From positions 46,848 to 110,847 of the forward strand of contig JBKPDO010000216.1 of assembly GCA_046727955.1 (NCBI GenBank): a stretch of DNA of 64,000 nt, in the 5' to 3' direction. The DNA is from DASVXQ01 sp046727955 (GTDB lineage Bacteria > Actinomycetota > CALGFH01). Positions within the stretch are counted from its first letter, which is position 1. Each line of letters starts with the position of its first letter. A program made the position numbers and the translations under genes. Under the pieces are notes generated by a model. It was not told where the DNA came from and ran no database searches. It worked only from the letters and a program-made list of their open reading frames with translations. This document shows, one piece after another, positions 1-9,771 of the stretch.

Positions 1-177
1 GAGCGGCAGGTGGATGCCCACGAGCTCCTCGCGCAGAGAGGCATCGCCGGTATCCGCAAAGCGCTGGAACAGCTCCCTGGCGTGCGCCCGGTCCACCCCC
101 CGCCCTCCCGGCTCGGCGCGCTGGTCTTGCTCCACGTCCTCGAGGAAAGCGCTGGTGTCGGACGGCAGCTCCGTCAC
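1..177 (-). CDS. RNA polymerase sigma factor, SigF/SigB family (N-terminal part, cut by window edge)
   Basis: Only the first 59 codons lie in the window. The translation contains LFQRFADTGDASLREELV followed by GIHLPL, the typical start of the SigF/SigB/SigG stress and sporulation sigma factors just before the core-binding region 2. The GTG start at 177 overlaps the TGA stop of the upstream anti-sigma gene by four bases (GTGA), so the two are translationally coupled. By family knowledge the product would direct core RNA polymerase to stress-type promoters and be held inactive by the RsbW-like protein encoded just upstream. Regions 2 to 4 are outside the window, so the exact subgroup cannot be named. 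Confidence 0.8.
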   Translation of the reverse strand, partial: MTELPSDTSAFLEDVEQDQRAEPGGRGVDRAHARELFQRFADTGDASLREELVGIHLPL

Positions 178-551
178 CTCTGGCCGCCGTGCTTGCGAAA
201 GCGGAGCGCAAGCCGTCCCGCCTCAGCCTTCTCGACGACCTCGTCGGTCATCGCACTGAGGATCTGCCAGGCGAAGGTGTCGCGCTCGAGTGGACCACTC
301 CGGTCGGTGGAGTCCACCGAGACTTCCACGAAGAGCCCGTCCTCCTCCATGCGGTAGACCACCCGGATGGTCTCGGCGCTGCCACGCCTGGCCATGAGCT
401 GCGTGCACGCCTCGTCGACGGCGATACGGAGATCGTCGATCTCGTCGTAGGTGAAGCGGAGCTGGGCAGCCAGCCCCGTGGCCGCGGCTCGGGCCACCGC
501 AAGGTACGCCCCTGACGCGGGGATCTCGAGGTGCACGGTCGAAGTGGCCAT
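174..551 (-). CDS. Anti-sigma factor, RsbW/SpoIIAB-like serine kinase
   Basis: A 125-residue protein with a GHKL-type ATPase fold. The N box is visible as IAVDEACTQLM (about residues 43-53), and the stretch FTYDEIDDLRIAVDEAC is the classic RsbW/SpoIIAB signature. Family role: it binds the cognate sigma factor and phosphorylates an anti-anti-sigma protein of the STAS type, releasing the sigma factor when partners switch. It overlaps the sigma gene downstream by four bases. No anti-anti-sigma gene is visible in the window. The C-terminal G2 region is short and degenerate, so kinase activity, as opposed to simple sigma binding, is inferred only. Confidence 0.85.
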   Translation of the reverse strand: MATSTVHLEIPASGAYLAVARAAATGLAAQLRFTYDEIDDLRIAVDEACTQLMARRGSAETIRVVYRMEEDGLFVEVSVDSTDRSGPLERDTFAWQILSAMTDEVVEKAEAGRLALRFRKHGGQR

Positions 552-620
552 AGCGTCGTCGCTCGGTATCTGACGGGACAGTTCCGTCTAAGGTACAGAC
601 TGCGGGGGGGCTCCGCCCCC

Positions 621-855
621 CCGCATGCCCCCCCAAAGGGCTCGGGGTCCGCCGGCGGCGGACGATCTTGGTTCAGATGGCGGGCGAGCTTCGCTCGCCG
701 CATGCCCCCCCAAAGGGCTCGGGGTCCGCCGGCGGCGGACGATCTTGGTTCAGATGGCGGGCGAGCTTCGCTCGCCGCATGCCCCCCAAAGGGCTCGGGG
801 TCCGCCGGCGGCGGACGATCTTGGTTCAGACGGCGGGCGAGCTTCGCTCGCCGCG
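621..855. repeat. Three tandem copies of a 77-bp palindrome-rich repeat
   Basis: Copies begin at 621, 698 and 775 with a period of 77 bp; the third lacks one C in the C-run. Each copy holds two dyads: GTCCGCC/GGCGGAC and GCGAG-CTTCG-CTCGC. A related hairpin (GCGGGGGGGC / GCCCCCCCGC) sits directly in front at 602-623. The whole 552-1020 intergenic stretch between the anti-sigma gene and the Lsr2-like gene shows nothing else that looks coding; open frames on the plus strand are repeat translations. Confidence 0.9.
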
Positions 856-1020
856 GGGCCGGCCGCTGTCACTCGACCGCGATCTGCCAGGTGAAGGCGA
901 CCAGGAAGACGGCGAGCGCGGGCGCGGGTCGCGCAAATCGATCTGAAAAGGTAGAGCCATGGGCGGCGCGGCGGCGCGCCGGCGCGGCTTCACCGGCTGA
1001 TGACCGACTGGCCGGCGGGC

Positions 1021-1281
1021 TCAGGCCGAGGCCGTCTCCGTCTTCGCGCCGCGCCGGCGGCCGGGGCTGGCTGCCTTGGTGGTGCTGCCAGGCTTGCGCC
1101 CCCGCTTTTTCAGGATCTTGCCCACGCCGTCGATCCTCAGGTCCCGGTAGTTCTTCCCAGAGATGTCGAGGACCTGGGTCGAGCCGTCAGGGTGCTTGAC
1201 CTGAAGCTGATAAACCTCTCCCTGGGGAATCTCGGTTTGATCGATGTCCGAGACGTACATCGTGATCGTCTTGGTGCCCAT
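1021..1281 (-). CDS. Small Lsr2-like (dimerisation domain only) basic protein
   Basis: An 86-residue protein. The start is the ATG at 1281, preceded by GAAAGGAG at good spacing; the longer frame upstream lacks an RBS. Residues 2-56 (TITMYVSDIDQTEI, then LDISGKNYRDLR) resemble in pattern the N-terminal beta-hairpin/helix dimerisation domain of Lsr2, a nucleoid-associated silencer of foreign DNA in Actinobacteria. The C-terminal Lsr2 DNA-binding domain is absent. Instead there is a basic tail with KKRGRKPGS, an AT-hook-like RGRKP core, and PGRRRGAKT. I infer a small nucleoid-binding protein. The match is by eye and weak, so a hypothetical basic protein is the alternative. Confidence 0.5.
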   Translation of the reverse strand: MGTKTITMYVSDIDQTEIPQGEVYQLQVKHPDGSTQVLDISGKNYRDLRIDGVGKILKKRGRKPGSTTKAASPGRRRGAKTETASA

Positions 1282-2158
1282 CGGACTCCTTTCACCACGT
1301 AGCGGGTGCTCAAGAAACCCCCCGCGGCCCCGGATTTGAGGCAAGAGTAACCACGCGCGCCAGCGTTGGCAACACGGGTCGGCAAATTCTCCTTCAGAGT
1401 ATTTCTGCGGACTGCATCCGGCTGCCTCGTCGTGGCGGTCCCGAAGGGCGCGACAGGCCGCGCGGGAGGTTGTCTCGCCGCAAACGCGGGGCGCCGGCGA
1501 TGCCGGCGCGAGCCAATGACGTGGGACCGGAAAGACACGTCAGGCGGGTGTCTCAAGATGACTCACGTAACGGCGGAGCGGTCGTCGGCGCCTTCGCCGC
1601 GGGAGCCCGTGAGCCATGTTCGAGACCATTTGACAAGTGTTGCCCAGGTCAGACCAATTGCGCTGATCGCTGGAGTCTCCGGCACGCCGTTGGGCTGGTC
1701 AGTAGGGCCGCCGGCGCAGCCGGCGGCCCTACCACACGTCCCGCTCGCGGAAATGTCGAGGGCACCGGGCCGCGCGGGGTGGAGGTGATCCCGTGCCTGG
1801 AAACAACCACAGCGGTGTCAGCCCGCGCCAGTGACGGGCCGCCGCTGGGCGCAGCGGGCCGAATTCACTCGGCGGCCTGTCCGAAAGGGGGCGCAACCTT
1901 TCACCTTTCACCGCGGCCATCAACGACCCCTTTCCGGGCGCTCCAGGCCACTGTCGCGACACTCCACCGGGCGCTGCGCGGCCGCCTTCGCACACGCTAT
2001 CCCGAGCGCAATCCCAGCCCACGCCGGCCAGCCGGAACGGGCTCGGTGAAACTGGCCCCCGGGAGGGCCGGGCGAATACGTCGCCATCCTGCGAGCGGCG
2101 CAAAAGCGCGCAGCAGCGCTGAAGCGGGCAGCCCGGCGGCGCCGGTACCATCCCGAGC
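1282..2158. other. 877-bp intergenic region with one perfect hairpin
   Basis: No convincing gene: open frames here lack ribosome sites and recognisable protein patterns. It contains a perfect 14-bp inverted repeat at 1702-1715 / 1719-1732 with a 3-nt GCA loop (GTAGGGCCGCCGGC arm). There is no T-run, so it is either a GC-rich terminator, a palindromic repeat or a structured RNA. The last bases form the mshC promoter. Confidence 0.6.
2146..2151 (+). promoter_or_regulatory. -10 box of a leaderless mshC promoter
   Basis: TACCAT matches TANNNT and ends 7 nt before the ATG at 2159, placing the transcription start at or next to the start codon. There is no Shine-Dalgarno sequence in front of the ATG. 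The same spacing is found before several other genes in the window (3397, 57377, 59015, 59913). Confidence 0.55.
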
Positions 2159-3340
<1,182 letters not shown>

Positions 3341-3384
3341 CGCCCCAGCGGCCGCCCACTGACCCCACTAGGGAGAAGGCGCGC

Positions 3385-3390
3385 TATCCT
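3385..3390 (+). promoter_or_regulatory. -10 box of a leaderless promoter
   Basis: TATCCT ends 6 nt before the ATG at 3397, with no Shine-Dalgarno sequence between. This suggests the downstream small gene has its own leaderless transcript even though it follows mshC by only 56 bases. Confidence 0.5.
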
Positions 3391-3396
3391 GCGCGT

Positions 3397-3672
3397 ATGC
3401 GTGGAGATCGAGTAGAGGTGCTGGTGGACACCGGGCACGAGGTGCGCGGGTTCGACATCGTCGCGACCCGTGACGGTCGCCGCGTCGAGGTGAACACCCG
3501 CCGCAACCTCATCGAGGTGTCCGAGGTCACCCGTACCGGCCAGCCGGTCCGCACGGCCCGCTTTCTCGCCAGCCGCGTGGTCGCGATCGTCGAGCACCCC
3601 GCCCTGGACAGCGCCCGCTCCCGCGAGCCCATCGCCCCAACCGAGCCCTCCTCCGCCACCGCCTCTTCTTGA
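3397..3672 (+). CDS. Small conserved-looking protein of unknown function
   Basis: A 91-residue protein I do not recognise by name. It reads as one small beta-rich domain (VEVLVDTGHEVRGFDIVATR, then RRVEVNTRR and LIEVSEVTRTGQPVRTARF) with regularly alternating hydrophobic and charged residues, followed by a Ser/Pro-rich tail. There is no signal peptide or membrane segment. The ATG is chosen because a TATCCT -10 box lies 6 nt upstream and the reading frame further upstream runs antisense-like through mshC. Coding character is good, with third-position GC like its neighbours. Confidence 0.65.
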   Translation: MRGDRVEVLVDTGHEVRGFDIVATRDGRRVEVNTRRNLIEVSEVTRTGQPVRTARFLASRVVAIVEHPALDSARSREPIAPTEPSSATASS

Positions 3673-3720
3673 TCCCGTTGATCCCGGTCTGCTGAGGGCT
3701 TCCGCGGGTGGATCCGTGGC

Positions 3721-3990
3721 TCAGGTGGAGCTGGGGATGCGACCAGACTCGAGGCGCTTGGCGAGGGCGTTGAGGACGTTCCGCTTGGCCTCCTCGGGCC
3801 AGGCGTAGGCCTTGCGGGCCTCGTACGCCTGCTTGACGTCGTTGCGCCTGGTGATGATCTCGTCCATCAATGGGCGCCGCAGCAGCGCCTCGACGATCTC
3901 GTCGTCGGTCAGGTCGAGCACAGCCGCCTCGACGGCAGCCTTGGTCGAGTTGGTCTGCTGCCTGCTGCCTGCTGCTGCTGCTGCTGCCAT
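3721..3990 (-). CDS. Hypothetical alpha-helical protein
   Basis: An 89-residue protein starting at the ATG at 3990, which has a full AGGAGG 5 nt upstream; an in-frame ATG at 4014 has none. After an alanine-rich start it is predicted helical by eye (VLDLTDDEIVEALLRRPL, then a charged helix with EARKAYAWPEEAKRNVLNAL). No family recognised. It is convergent with the 3397 gene and has no operon partner. Confidence 0.6.
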   Translation of the reverse strand: MAAAAAAGSRQQTNSTKAAVEAAVLDLTDDEIVEALLRRPLMDEIITRRNDVKQAYEARKAYAWPEEAKRNVLNALAKRLESGRIPSST

Positions 3991-4040
3991 TCGGTCCTCC
4001 TGTGATTGCGTCAAGCGATGCTAGCAGCCGCGGTCTCTAT

Positions 4041-4090
4041 CCATGTGGGGGAGCTCGCTCCCCCCACGGCCCCCCAAGAGCGGCTGTGCC
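4041..4090. repeat. Dispersed GC-rich palindromic repeat (copy 1)
   Basis: GTGGGGGAG-CTCG-CTCCCCCCAC forms a strong hairpin (one bulged C) within CCATG...CACGG, followed by CCCCCCAAGAGCG and TGTGCCATGG. Closely related copies are at 42088-42170 (two), 42236-42275 (without the hairpin) and 60396-60430 (degenerate). Confidence 0.85.
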
Positions 4091-4172
4091 ATGGTTGCTG
4101 TGAGCTGGCAAGCGCCGGCCGGTCCTCCTGGTTGCGTGGCGCGTGGTCGCTGTGAGCTGGCAAGCCGGCGCC

Positions 4173-4940
4173 TCAGGCCGGAAGGCGGGAGCGGAGGGCC
4201 TCGATGTCGGCGCGGTGCTCCCGGACGCCACCGGGGGTCTCGCAGATGGCCGGGGCACTGGCCGCCTCGATCACGGCGACGATCGCGTCGATGCCGATCT
4301 GGCCGGCGCCGAGGTTCTCGTGCCGGTCGCGGCCGGACCCGGCGGGGTCCTTGGAGTCGTTGGCGTGCACCAGATCGACCCGGCCGGTGATCGACTCGAC
4401 CCGCTCCACGATGCCGTCCAGGCGCTCGCCGGCCGCGTGTGCGTGGCAGGTGTCGAGGCAGAAGCCGAGACCGAGGTCGCCGACGTGCTCCCATAGTCGC
4501 GCAAGCATGTCCAGCCGCCGCGCCATGGCGTGATCGCCGCCGGCAGTGTTCTCCAGCAGCAGGGGCACCGGCGACTCCAGCTGCTCCAGCGCTTTGCGCC
4601 AGCGCAGGAAGCCCTGCTCCTCGTCGTCGTCCGCGGTCACGTGGCCACCGTGGACGATCACCGCGGTCGCCCCGACCGCCGCCGCGGCGCGGCAGGTGTC
4701 GGCGAGCAGCTTGCGCGACGGGATTCGGATGCGGTTGTTGCCCGAGGCCAGGTTCATGACATAGGGCGCGTGCACGTACCTGTCGATCGGCGCCGCGGCC
4801 AGCTCGACGGCGTCCGGGGCGAGCGGGGGGATCTTCCAGTCCTGCGGGTCGCCGACGAAGAACTGCACGCAATCGGCGCCACGCTCGGCTGCCTGCTCGA
4901 ACGTGGCCTCACGGCCGAGATGGATGCCGATCTTCACCAT
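4173..4940 (-). CDS. nfo: Endonuclease IV (AP endonuclease)
   Basis: A 255-residue TIM-barrel protein of the Nfo family that cleaves DNA 5' to abasic sites in base-excision repair. The metal-ligand pattern is visible in order: HAPY, VHGGH, LLENTAG, FCLDTCHAHAAG, HANDSKDPAGSGRDRHENLG (with the family GxGxDRHxNxGxG-like site) and ICETPG. It is about 30 residues shorter than the E. coli enzyme. A TAGAGT hexamer (4947-4952, minus strand) 6 nt before the ATG suggests a leaderless transcript. It stands alone between a palindromic repeat and the SARP gene terminator. Confidence 0.93.
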   Translation of the reverse strand: MVKIGIHLGREATFEQAAERGADCVQFFVGDPQDWKIPPLAPDAVELAAAPIDRYVHAPYVMNLASGNNRIRIPSRKLLADTCRAAAAVGATAVIVHGGHVTADDDEEQGFLRWRKALEQLESPVPLLLENTAGGDHAMARRLDMLARLWEHVGDLGLGFCLDTCHAHAAGERLDGIVERVESITGRVDLVHANDSKDPAGSGRDRHENLGAGQIGIDAIVAVIEAASAPAICETPGGVREHRADIEALRSRLPA

Positions 4941-5104
4941 GGTCGGACTCTACCAGCCGGTCCCCACACGTGACCGGGCCGGTCACGACTGCTTATGCTT
5001 CGGTGGAAGCGGTGGCTTCTACGTCAACATCCACAATGCCGGCCTCCCGGCCGGCGCCGTGCGAGGACAGCTCCACCGGGCAGCCGACCCATGCCCAGCC
5101 GTGA

Positions 5105-5155
5105 GGGGAGGGGAAGGCCTGGCGGGTCGGCTCCCTGCCGGGCCTTCCCCTCCCC
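5105..5155 (-). terminator. Long GC-rich hairpin, likely terminator of the SARP gene
   Basis: Arms 5105-5126 and 5134-5155 pair over about 22 bp with two mismatches around a 7-nt loop. It lies about 55 bases beyond the SARP stop codon on the minus strand, with no U-tract, as usual in high-GC Actinobacteria. Confidence 0.6.
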
Positions 5156-5209
5156 GGGGCCGGACCACGATCAGCGTTGGTTGTCCATAGGCCCCGCGAG
5201 TGCTTCACG

Positions 5210-8062
5210 CTATGCCGAACGCCTGCAGGGCCACGCCAGCCCTCGCATGGCCTCAGCGTGGCCGTAGGGCCTGCCCATCTCCTGGAAGATGCTCAGGCTC
5301 TGCTGATGGCAAGCCTGCGCGTCGGCATGCCGCCCCTGCCGCTGGTAGACGAGGCCGATGTAGGCCAGGCTCTCGACCTGGGCGGCGCGATTGCCCAGCT
5401 CGCGGGAGATGGTCAGACCCTCCCGCAGGCAGGCCAGCGCCTGGTCGTACTGTCCGAGCCGATAATGGGCAAGGCCGAGGTTTTCGAGGTAGATGGCCTG
5501 GGCGTCGCGGTGGCCGAGCTCCCGGAAGATGGCCAGGCCCTGCTGGTGGCAGGCCAGCGCCTCCGGGTGCCGTCCCTGCGACTGGTGGGCGAGGCCGAGT
5601 CGGTCCAGATCGAGGCCCTGGCCGTGGCGGTCGCCGAGCTCCCGGTAGATGGCCAGGCTCTCGCGGAGACGGGTCGACGCCTGGTCATACCGTTCCTGCA
5701 GCAAGTGGATGATGCCGAGGTTGCCCAGGCTGGTGGCCTGGCCGTAGGCGTCACCCAGCTCGCGGAAGATGGTCAGGCCCTCCTGCAGGCAGGCGAGGGC
5801 CTGGTCGCACCGTCCCTGCACCCCGTACGCGCCTCCGAGATCGTTGTAGGCCTGGGCCTCGGCGGCCCGGTCGCTCATCTGACGCGCGACCTCCAGGGCG
5901 GTCTGGTCGACCGACATCCAGTCCTGCCAGTAGCCACGGATCCAGAAGAACTCGAACAGGGCCTGGGCGAGCTGGACGGCAACTACGCCGGGCACGTCAT
6001 TGGTGGTTGCGGCCTGCCCGACGGCGGCCACCAGGTTGGCGCGCTCTGCCTCCAGCCACGCCAGCGCCGCAGCCGTGTCCGCGAAGCGCAGCCCGCCCTG
6101 TGTCCAGCGCTCGTCAGCCCGCGACAGGCGATAATCGCCGGGACGCAGCAGCGCGAACGTGTGCCAGGCGGTGGCCGCGTAGAAACCGAAAGCTCGGGTA
6201 AGCGCGGCGGCGCGCTCACCCTCGGCATGCTGCCCCATGGCATGCTCGCGGGCGTACAGGCGCAGCAGGTCGTGCATGCGGTAGCGGCCCGGCGACGCGG
6301 TTTCCAGCAATTGCGCGTCCACCATGCGCTCCAGCACCCGCTCGGTCTCGTCCTCCGAGCGGTCGAGCAGCCGCGCGGCGGCCAGCACGCTGACGTCCGG
6401 ACCCTCCAGCACGCCAAGGAGCCCGAACGCCCCAGCCGCCGCCCGGTCAATCGCGTCGCTGCTATCGCTCAGGGTCTGGTAGGACACATCGAAGCTGGCT
6501 CGAACTCCCAAGTCGGCAAGCTCCAGCTCATCGAGCCGGCGCTGGGCGTCCGCCAGCCGCGCCGCCAGCGCCCGGACCGGCCAGCCAGGCCGGGCCCCCA
6601 GCCTCGCCCCCGCGATTCGCAGCGCCAGCGGCAGGAACCCGCACAGCCTGACCACCTCGCCGGCCGCCCTCGGCTCGGCGGCGGTGCGGTGCTCCCCGGC
6701 CAGGCGGCCGAGCAGCCGCATCGCCTCCTCCGGCGACAGCACCGCCAAGTGCAGGTGACGGGCGCCGTCCAGGCCGGCCAGCACCTGCCGGCTGGTCACC
6801 AGCACGCCACAGCCCGGACTGGCCGGCAGCAGCGGCACGACCTGGGCGGCGTCGCGGGCGTTGTCGAGCACCACCAGCAGTCGCCGCCCAGCTAGCAGGG
6901 ACCGGAACCGCGCGGCCGCCTCGTCCACCTGGGCAGGGACCTGGCCGGGGTCCACGCCGAGCGCGCGCAGGAAGCGGCCAAGCACCTCCAAGGGCTGCAG
7001 CGGCACAAGGCCAACGGTGGCACCCTGCAGGTTCACGTACAGCTGTCCGTCGGGGAACCGCCCCGCCAGCCGGCGGGCGGCATGGATCGCCAGGGCGGAC
7101 TTGCCGATCCCGCCGATCCCATCGATTGCGCCGATCACGATGCGTCCAGCCGTGTCGGCCGCCTCGAGCAGCCGGGCCAGCCGGGCCAGTTCCGGCTCGC
7201 GACCGGTGAACGTGGGGACGTCGACAGGCAGCTGGTGAGGCACCGGCCAGGCACGGCTGGCCGGGCTGGTCGGGCCGACCGCTGCTGCGTTGTCGGACAG
7301 CGGGGATGCGTCCAGCGTGGGATCGGCCGCCAGGATCTGGCGTTGCAGCCGCTGCAGCTCAGCGCCCGGCTCCAGGCCCAACTCGTCCACCAGCGTGGAG
7401 CGCGCCTGGCCATAGGCGGCCAGCGCCTCTGCTTGCCGGCCACCGCGGTACAGGGCGAGCATGAGCTGCCCGCACAGCCGCTCCCGCAACGGATACTCGA
7501 CCACCAATTCCTGCAGCTCCCCGGCTAGCTGCCGGTGCCGGCCCAGCAGCAGGTCGGCCTCGATGCGGTCCTCCAGCGCGGCGAGCCGCGCCTCCTCCAG
7601 CCGCGCCACCACGGAATGCTGCAACATCCCCACGTCGACGCCGGTCAGCACCGGACCCCGCCACAGCCCGAGCGCCTGACCTAGCCATCGGCCGGCGTCA
7701 CCGATTGTCCCTCCGGCCAGCGCCTGTCGCCCCGCGGCCGCCAACTCCTCGAACTGGTGCAGGTCCAGCGCCGCTGGCGCCACCTTCAGCATGTAGCCAC
7801 CCGAGTGTGTAACCACCAGCGGCGGCTCGGCGGCATCGGGCTGCAACACCCGACGCAGCCGCGAAATGAGCATCTGCAGAGCTACCTTCGCTCCGCGCGG
7901 TGGCAGCGCTCCCCACACCGCCTCGATGAGCTGGTCGGTCGAGACGACCCGGTTGGCGCGCAGCAGGAGCATGCCAATAACCGACCGTTGCCGGGGGGTG
8001 AGCGCCAGCAGAGCGCGGTCCCCGTCAAGCACTTCCAGCGGGCCGAGCATCCGGAACTCCAC
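5210..8062 (-). CDS. SARP-family transcriptional activator with NB-ARC and TPR domains (AfsR-like)
   Basis: A 950-residue regulator. The GTG at 8062 starts VEFRMLGPLEVLDGDRAL, the canonical SARP N-terminus, with GGAG upstream; the frame is open further upstream to 8161. Domains in order: OmpR/PhoB-type winged helix (about 1-95, LTPRQRSVIGMLLLRANRVV), bacterial transcriptional activation domain (about 100-245), NB-ARC ATPase (about 275-560, P-loop GGIGKSAL), and a C-terminal array of about five 40-residue TPRs (IFRELGDAYGQATSLGNLG type). Family role: the winged helix binds 11-bp-spaced heptamer repeats and recruits RNA polymerase, while the NB-ARC/TPR part senses an unknown signal. Two such operators lie at 9788-9816 and 21139-21167, so the adjacent secreted toxin genes are the likely targets. 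Confidence 0.92.
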   Translation of the reverse strand: MEFRMLGPLEVLDGDRALLALTPRQRSVIGMLLLRANRVVSTDQLIEAVWGALPPRGAKVALQMLISRLRRVLQPDAAEPPLVVTHSGGYMLKVAPAALDLHQFEELAAAGRQALAGGTIGDAGRWLGQALGLWRGPVLTGVDVGMLQHSVVARLEEARLAALEDRIEADLLLGRHRQLAGELQELVVEYPLRERLCGQLMLALYRGGRQAEALAAYGQARSTLVDELGLEPGAELQRLQRQILAADPTLDASPLSDNAAAVGPTSPASRAWPVPHQLPVDVPTFTGREPELARLARLLEAADTAGRIVIGAIDGIGGIGKSALAIHAARRLAGRFPDGQLYVNLQGATVGLVPLQPLEVLGRFLRALGVDPGQVPAQVDEAAARFRSLLAGRRLLVVLDNARDAAQVVPLLPASPGCGVLVTSRQVLAGLDGARHLHLAVLSPEEAMRLLGRLAGEHRTAAEPRAAGEVVRLCGFLPLALRIAGARLGARPGWPVRALAARLADAQRRLDELELADLGVRASFDVSYQTLSDSSDAIDRAAAGAFGLLGVLEGPDVSVLAAARLLDRSEDETERVLERMVDAQLLETASPGRYRMHDLLRLYAREHAMGQHAEGERAAALTRAFGFYAATAWHTFALLRPGDYRLSRADERWTQGGLRFADTAAALAWLEAERANLVAAVGQAATTNDVPGVVAVQLAQALFEFFWIRGYWQDWMSVDQTALEVARQMSDRAAEAQAYNDLGGAYGVQGRCDQALACLQEGLTIFRELGDAYGQATSLGNLGIIHLLQERYDQASTRLRESLAIYRELGDRHGQGLDLDRLGLAHQSQGRHPEALACHQQGLAIFRELGHRDAQAIYLENLGLAHYRLGQYDQALACLREGLTISRELGNRAAQVESLAYIGLVYQRQGRHADAQACHQQSLSIFQEMGRPYGHAEAMRGLAWPCRRSA

Positions 8063-8269
8063 GCGCGTACTCCGCTGCGGCGGGGGACAGGGCGGGGGAC
8101 GGATCGTGTCAGCCGGACTGTACCAGACCCTACGCATCGTCCGCTCTTGCCAGATCGTCACATGATGCCCACACGACCGCTGCCGCCTCTCAACATGGGT
8201 TGTACGTAATGTCCTCCAAAATACAGATATTTACGGCACTAGGCGAAAGCGCTGACGCCTGACGAGGCG

Positions 8270-8313
8270 AGCGGCTGGGTGCCCGACCTATCAGCCGCGG
8301 GCACCCAGCCGCT
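8270..8313 (-). terminator. Perfect 16-bp stem hairpin after the secreted propeller gene
   Basis: Arms 8270-8285 and 8298-8313 are perfectly complementary (AGCGGCTGGGTGCCCG arm) with a 12-nt loop. The hairpin starts 10 bases after the stop codon of the gene at 8323, which fits a Rho-independent terminator without U-tract. Confidence 0.75.
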
Positions 8314-8322
8314 GGGTTGGGG

Positions 8323-9675
8323 TCAGAGCTTGGGCTGGGGGATGGTCTGCTTGGAGAAGGTGGGCGGCGCGGTGCTCTCGGCGGTGGCGGTGAGGCCAGT
8401 CGTTTGGCTGACCGTATAGACGCGGGTCGCCTGGTCGATGTTGCGGAACACGAACGCCCACGTGGGGCCGGAGGCATTGGCGTAGGTGAACGCGGTCGGG
8501 TCGGTCGCGGCGGTGTCGAAGGAGGTGACGTCGTTCCAGCTGCGCCAGATGCCCGAGGCCTGCTCGGTCTCGCCGGTGTTGTAGATGTGCCCGTCAGCGC
8601 CGCGGGCGACGACCTCCAGCTTGCCGCTGACGGGGCTGAGCACGGCCGACGGAGACCCGGCGGCGGTGAAGACGCCCACGGGGTCCCAGGCGGCGGGGAA
8701 GGTACCAGTGCTGCCCTGCTGCTTGGTGAGGATGGTGCCGTCGGCGCCGCGGACGAAGACCCGCACGATGTAGCCGGGCAGGACCACGGCGGCTGGGCTG
8801 CCGTTGAGCCCACTGCCGCCAAGGCTGGTCCAGGTGGACAGGGCGCCGCTGGCATAGCTGGCGGTCTTCATCGCCCCACTGGTGTCCAGCGCGAACAGGC
8901 GGATCCCGGTGGCGGTGGTGACCACGGTCGGCGTGCCGGCCAGGCTGGCCGCGCCGAGGTTACCCCAGCCCAGGTAGGTGCCGTTGGGACCGCTCTGCGG
9001 CTGGACCCAGAGCTGACCCTGGGGATCCACGGCGAACCCCACGAGCGTGCCGTCAGGCAGCCGGCCCACGGTCGGGTGCCAGGTCATCGCGCTGGCCAGA
9101 TCGATCCAGGCGCCCCAGTCGGGGCTTCCCTTGGCGGTCTGGGTGCGCACCCAGACGTCGGTGTCGGTGTTGTGGCCGGTGACCTGCACCCGGCCGTCTG
9201 CGTTCTCACCGAGGACCGGCTGCCCGGTGAACGCCTCGCCGCCACCCAGCGGGGCCCATAGCAGCGAGCCGAAGTTGTCGGGATCGGTCTGGCGGCCGTA
9301 CATGAGGCGGCCGATGTTGTCGACGAAGGCGTACTCCAGGCTCCCAACCGAGGACTGCATCGTGGTCGACCGCGAGAACTGCTCGACCGGCAGGCGCTGC
9401 TCAGGTGTGGCGTTGTACAGCTCCCAGACGCTGATCGCCGTCGCGCGGGCACGCAGCATCCCGTAGTCACCGCCACCATAGTGAATCTCTGCCGACACAG
9501 CCTTGCGACTGAAATTACTCTGCAGGGCGATCGAGCTCGTATTTGGAACGTCGGCGGGAGTCATGAGCTTCCAGCCTGATGGAACCGCGGCCTGCGCTGG
9601 GAAGGCTGGGAGCGCCACCAGGCCACCCAGTAGGATGAGCAGGCTGAGGACATGCCGCCATAAACGTCTCTGCAT
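8323..9675 (-). CDS. Secreted beta-propeller protein (PLL/tectonin-like)
   Basis: A 450-residue exported protein starting at the ATG at 9675, with AAGGAG 7 nt upstream. A clear signal peptide (MQRRLWRHVLSLLILLGG, then a hydrophobic core ending PAQA) is followed by about five to six repeats of 45-50 residues with the pattern W..LGG..LxGxPxxV, LxVFVRGxDGxI, seen in PLL-like lectin propellers (SWTSLGG, VFVRGADGTI, VVARGADGHIYN). Such propellers often bind glycans or act as carriers of surface and toxin proteins. It sits between the SARP gene and the RHS locus on the same strand. A triple heptamer operator lies about 110-140 bp upstream of its start. Its partnership with the RHS protein is inference. 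Confidence 0.85.
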   Translation of the reverse strand: MQRRLWRHVLSLLILLGGLVALPAFPAQAAVPSGWKLMTPADVPNTSSIALQSNFSRKAVSAEIHYGGGDYGMLRARATAISVWELYNATPEQRLPVEQFSRSTTMQSSVGSLEYAFVDNIGRLMYGRQTDPDNFGSLLWAPLGGGEAFTGQPVLGENADGRVQVTGHNTDTDVWVRTQTAKGSPDWGAWIDLASAMTWHPTVGRLPDGTLVGFAVDPQGQLWVQPQSGPNGTYLGWGNLGAASLAGTPTVVTTATGIRLFALDTSGAMKTASYASGALSTWTSLGGSGLNGSPAAVVLPGYIVRVFVRGADGTILTKQQGSTGTFPAAWDPVGVFTAAGSPSAVLSPVSGKLEVVARGADGHIYNTGETEQASGIWRSWNDVTSFDTAATDPTAFTYANASGPTWAFVFRNIDQATRVYTVSQTTGLTATAESTAPPTFSKQTIPQPKL

Positions 9676-9771
9676 CGATTCTCCTTGTTGATCGTCTTGC
9701 CTGGGTCCAGCTTCCTCCTGTAGGAAGGGGGAACCCCCGCCTCGCTCGTCTCGTGACATGGGACCGGGAAC

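Noticed and set aside
5177..6895. 572-codon plus-strand open frame over the SARP gene
   Set aside because: Antisense to TPR repeats; codon bias belongs to the minus-strand frame.
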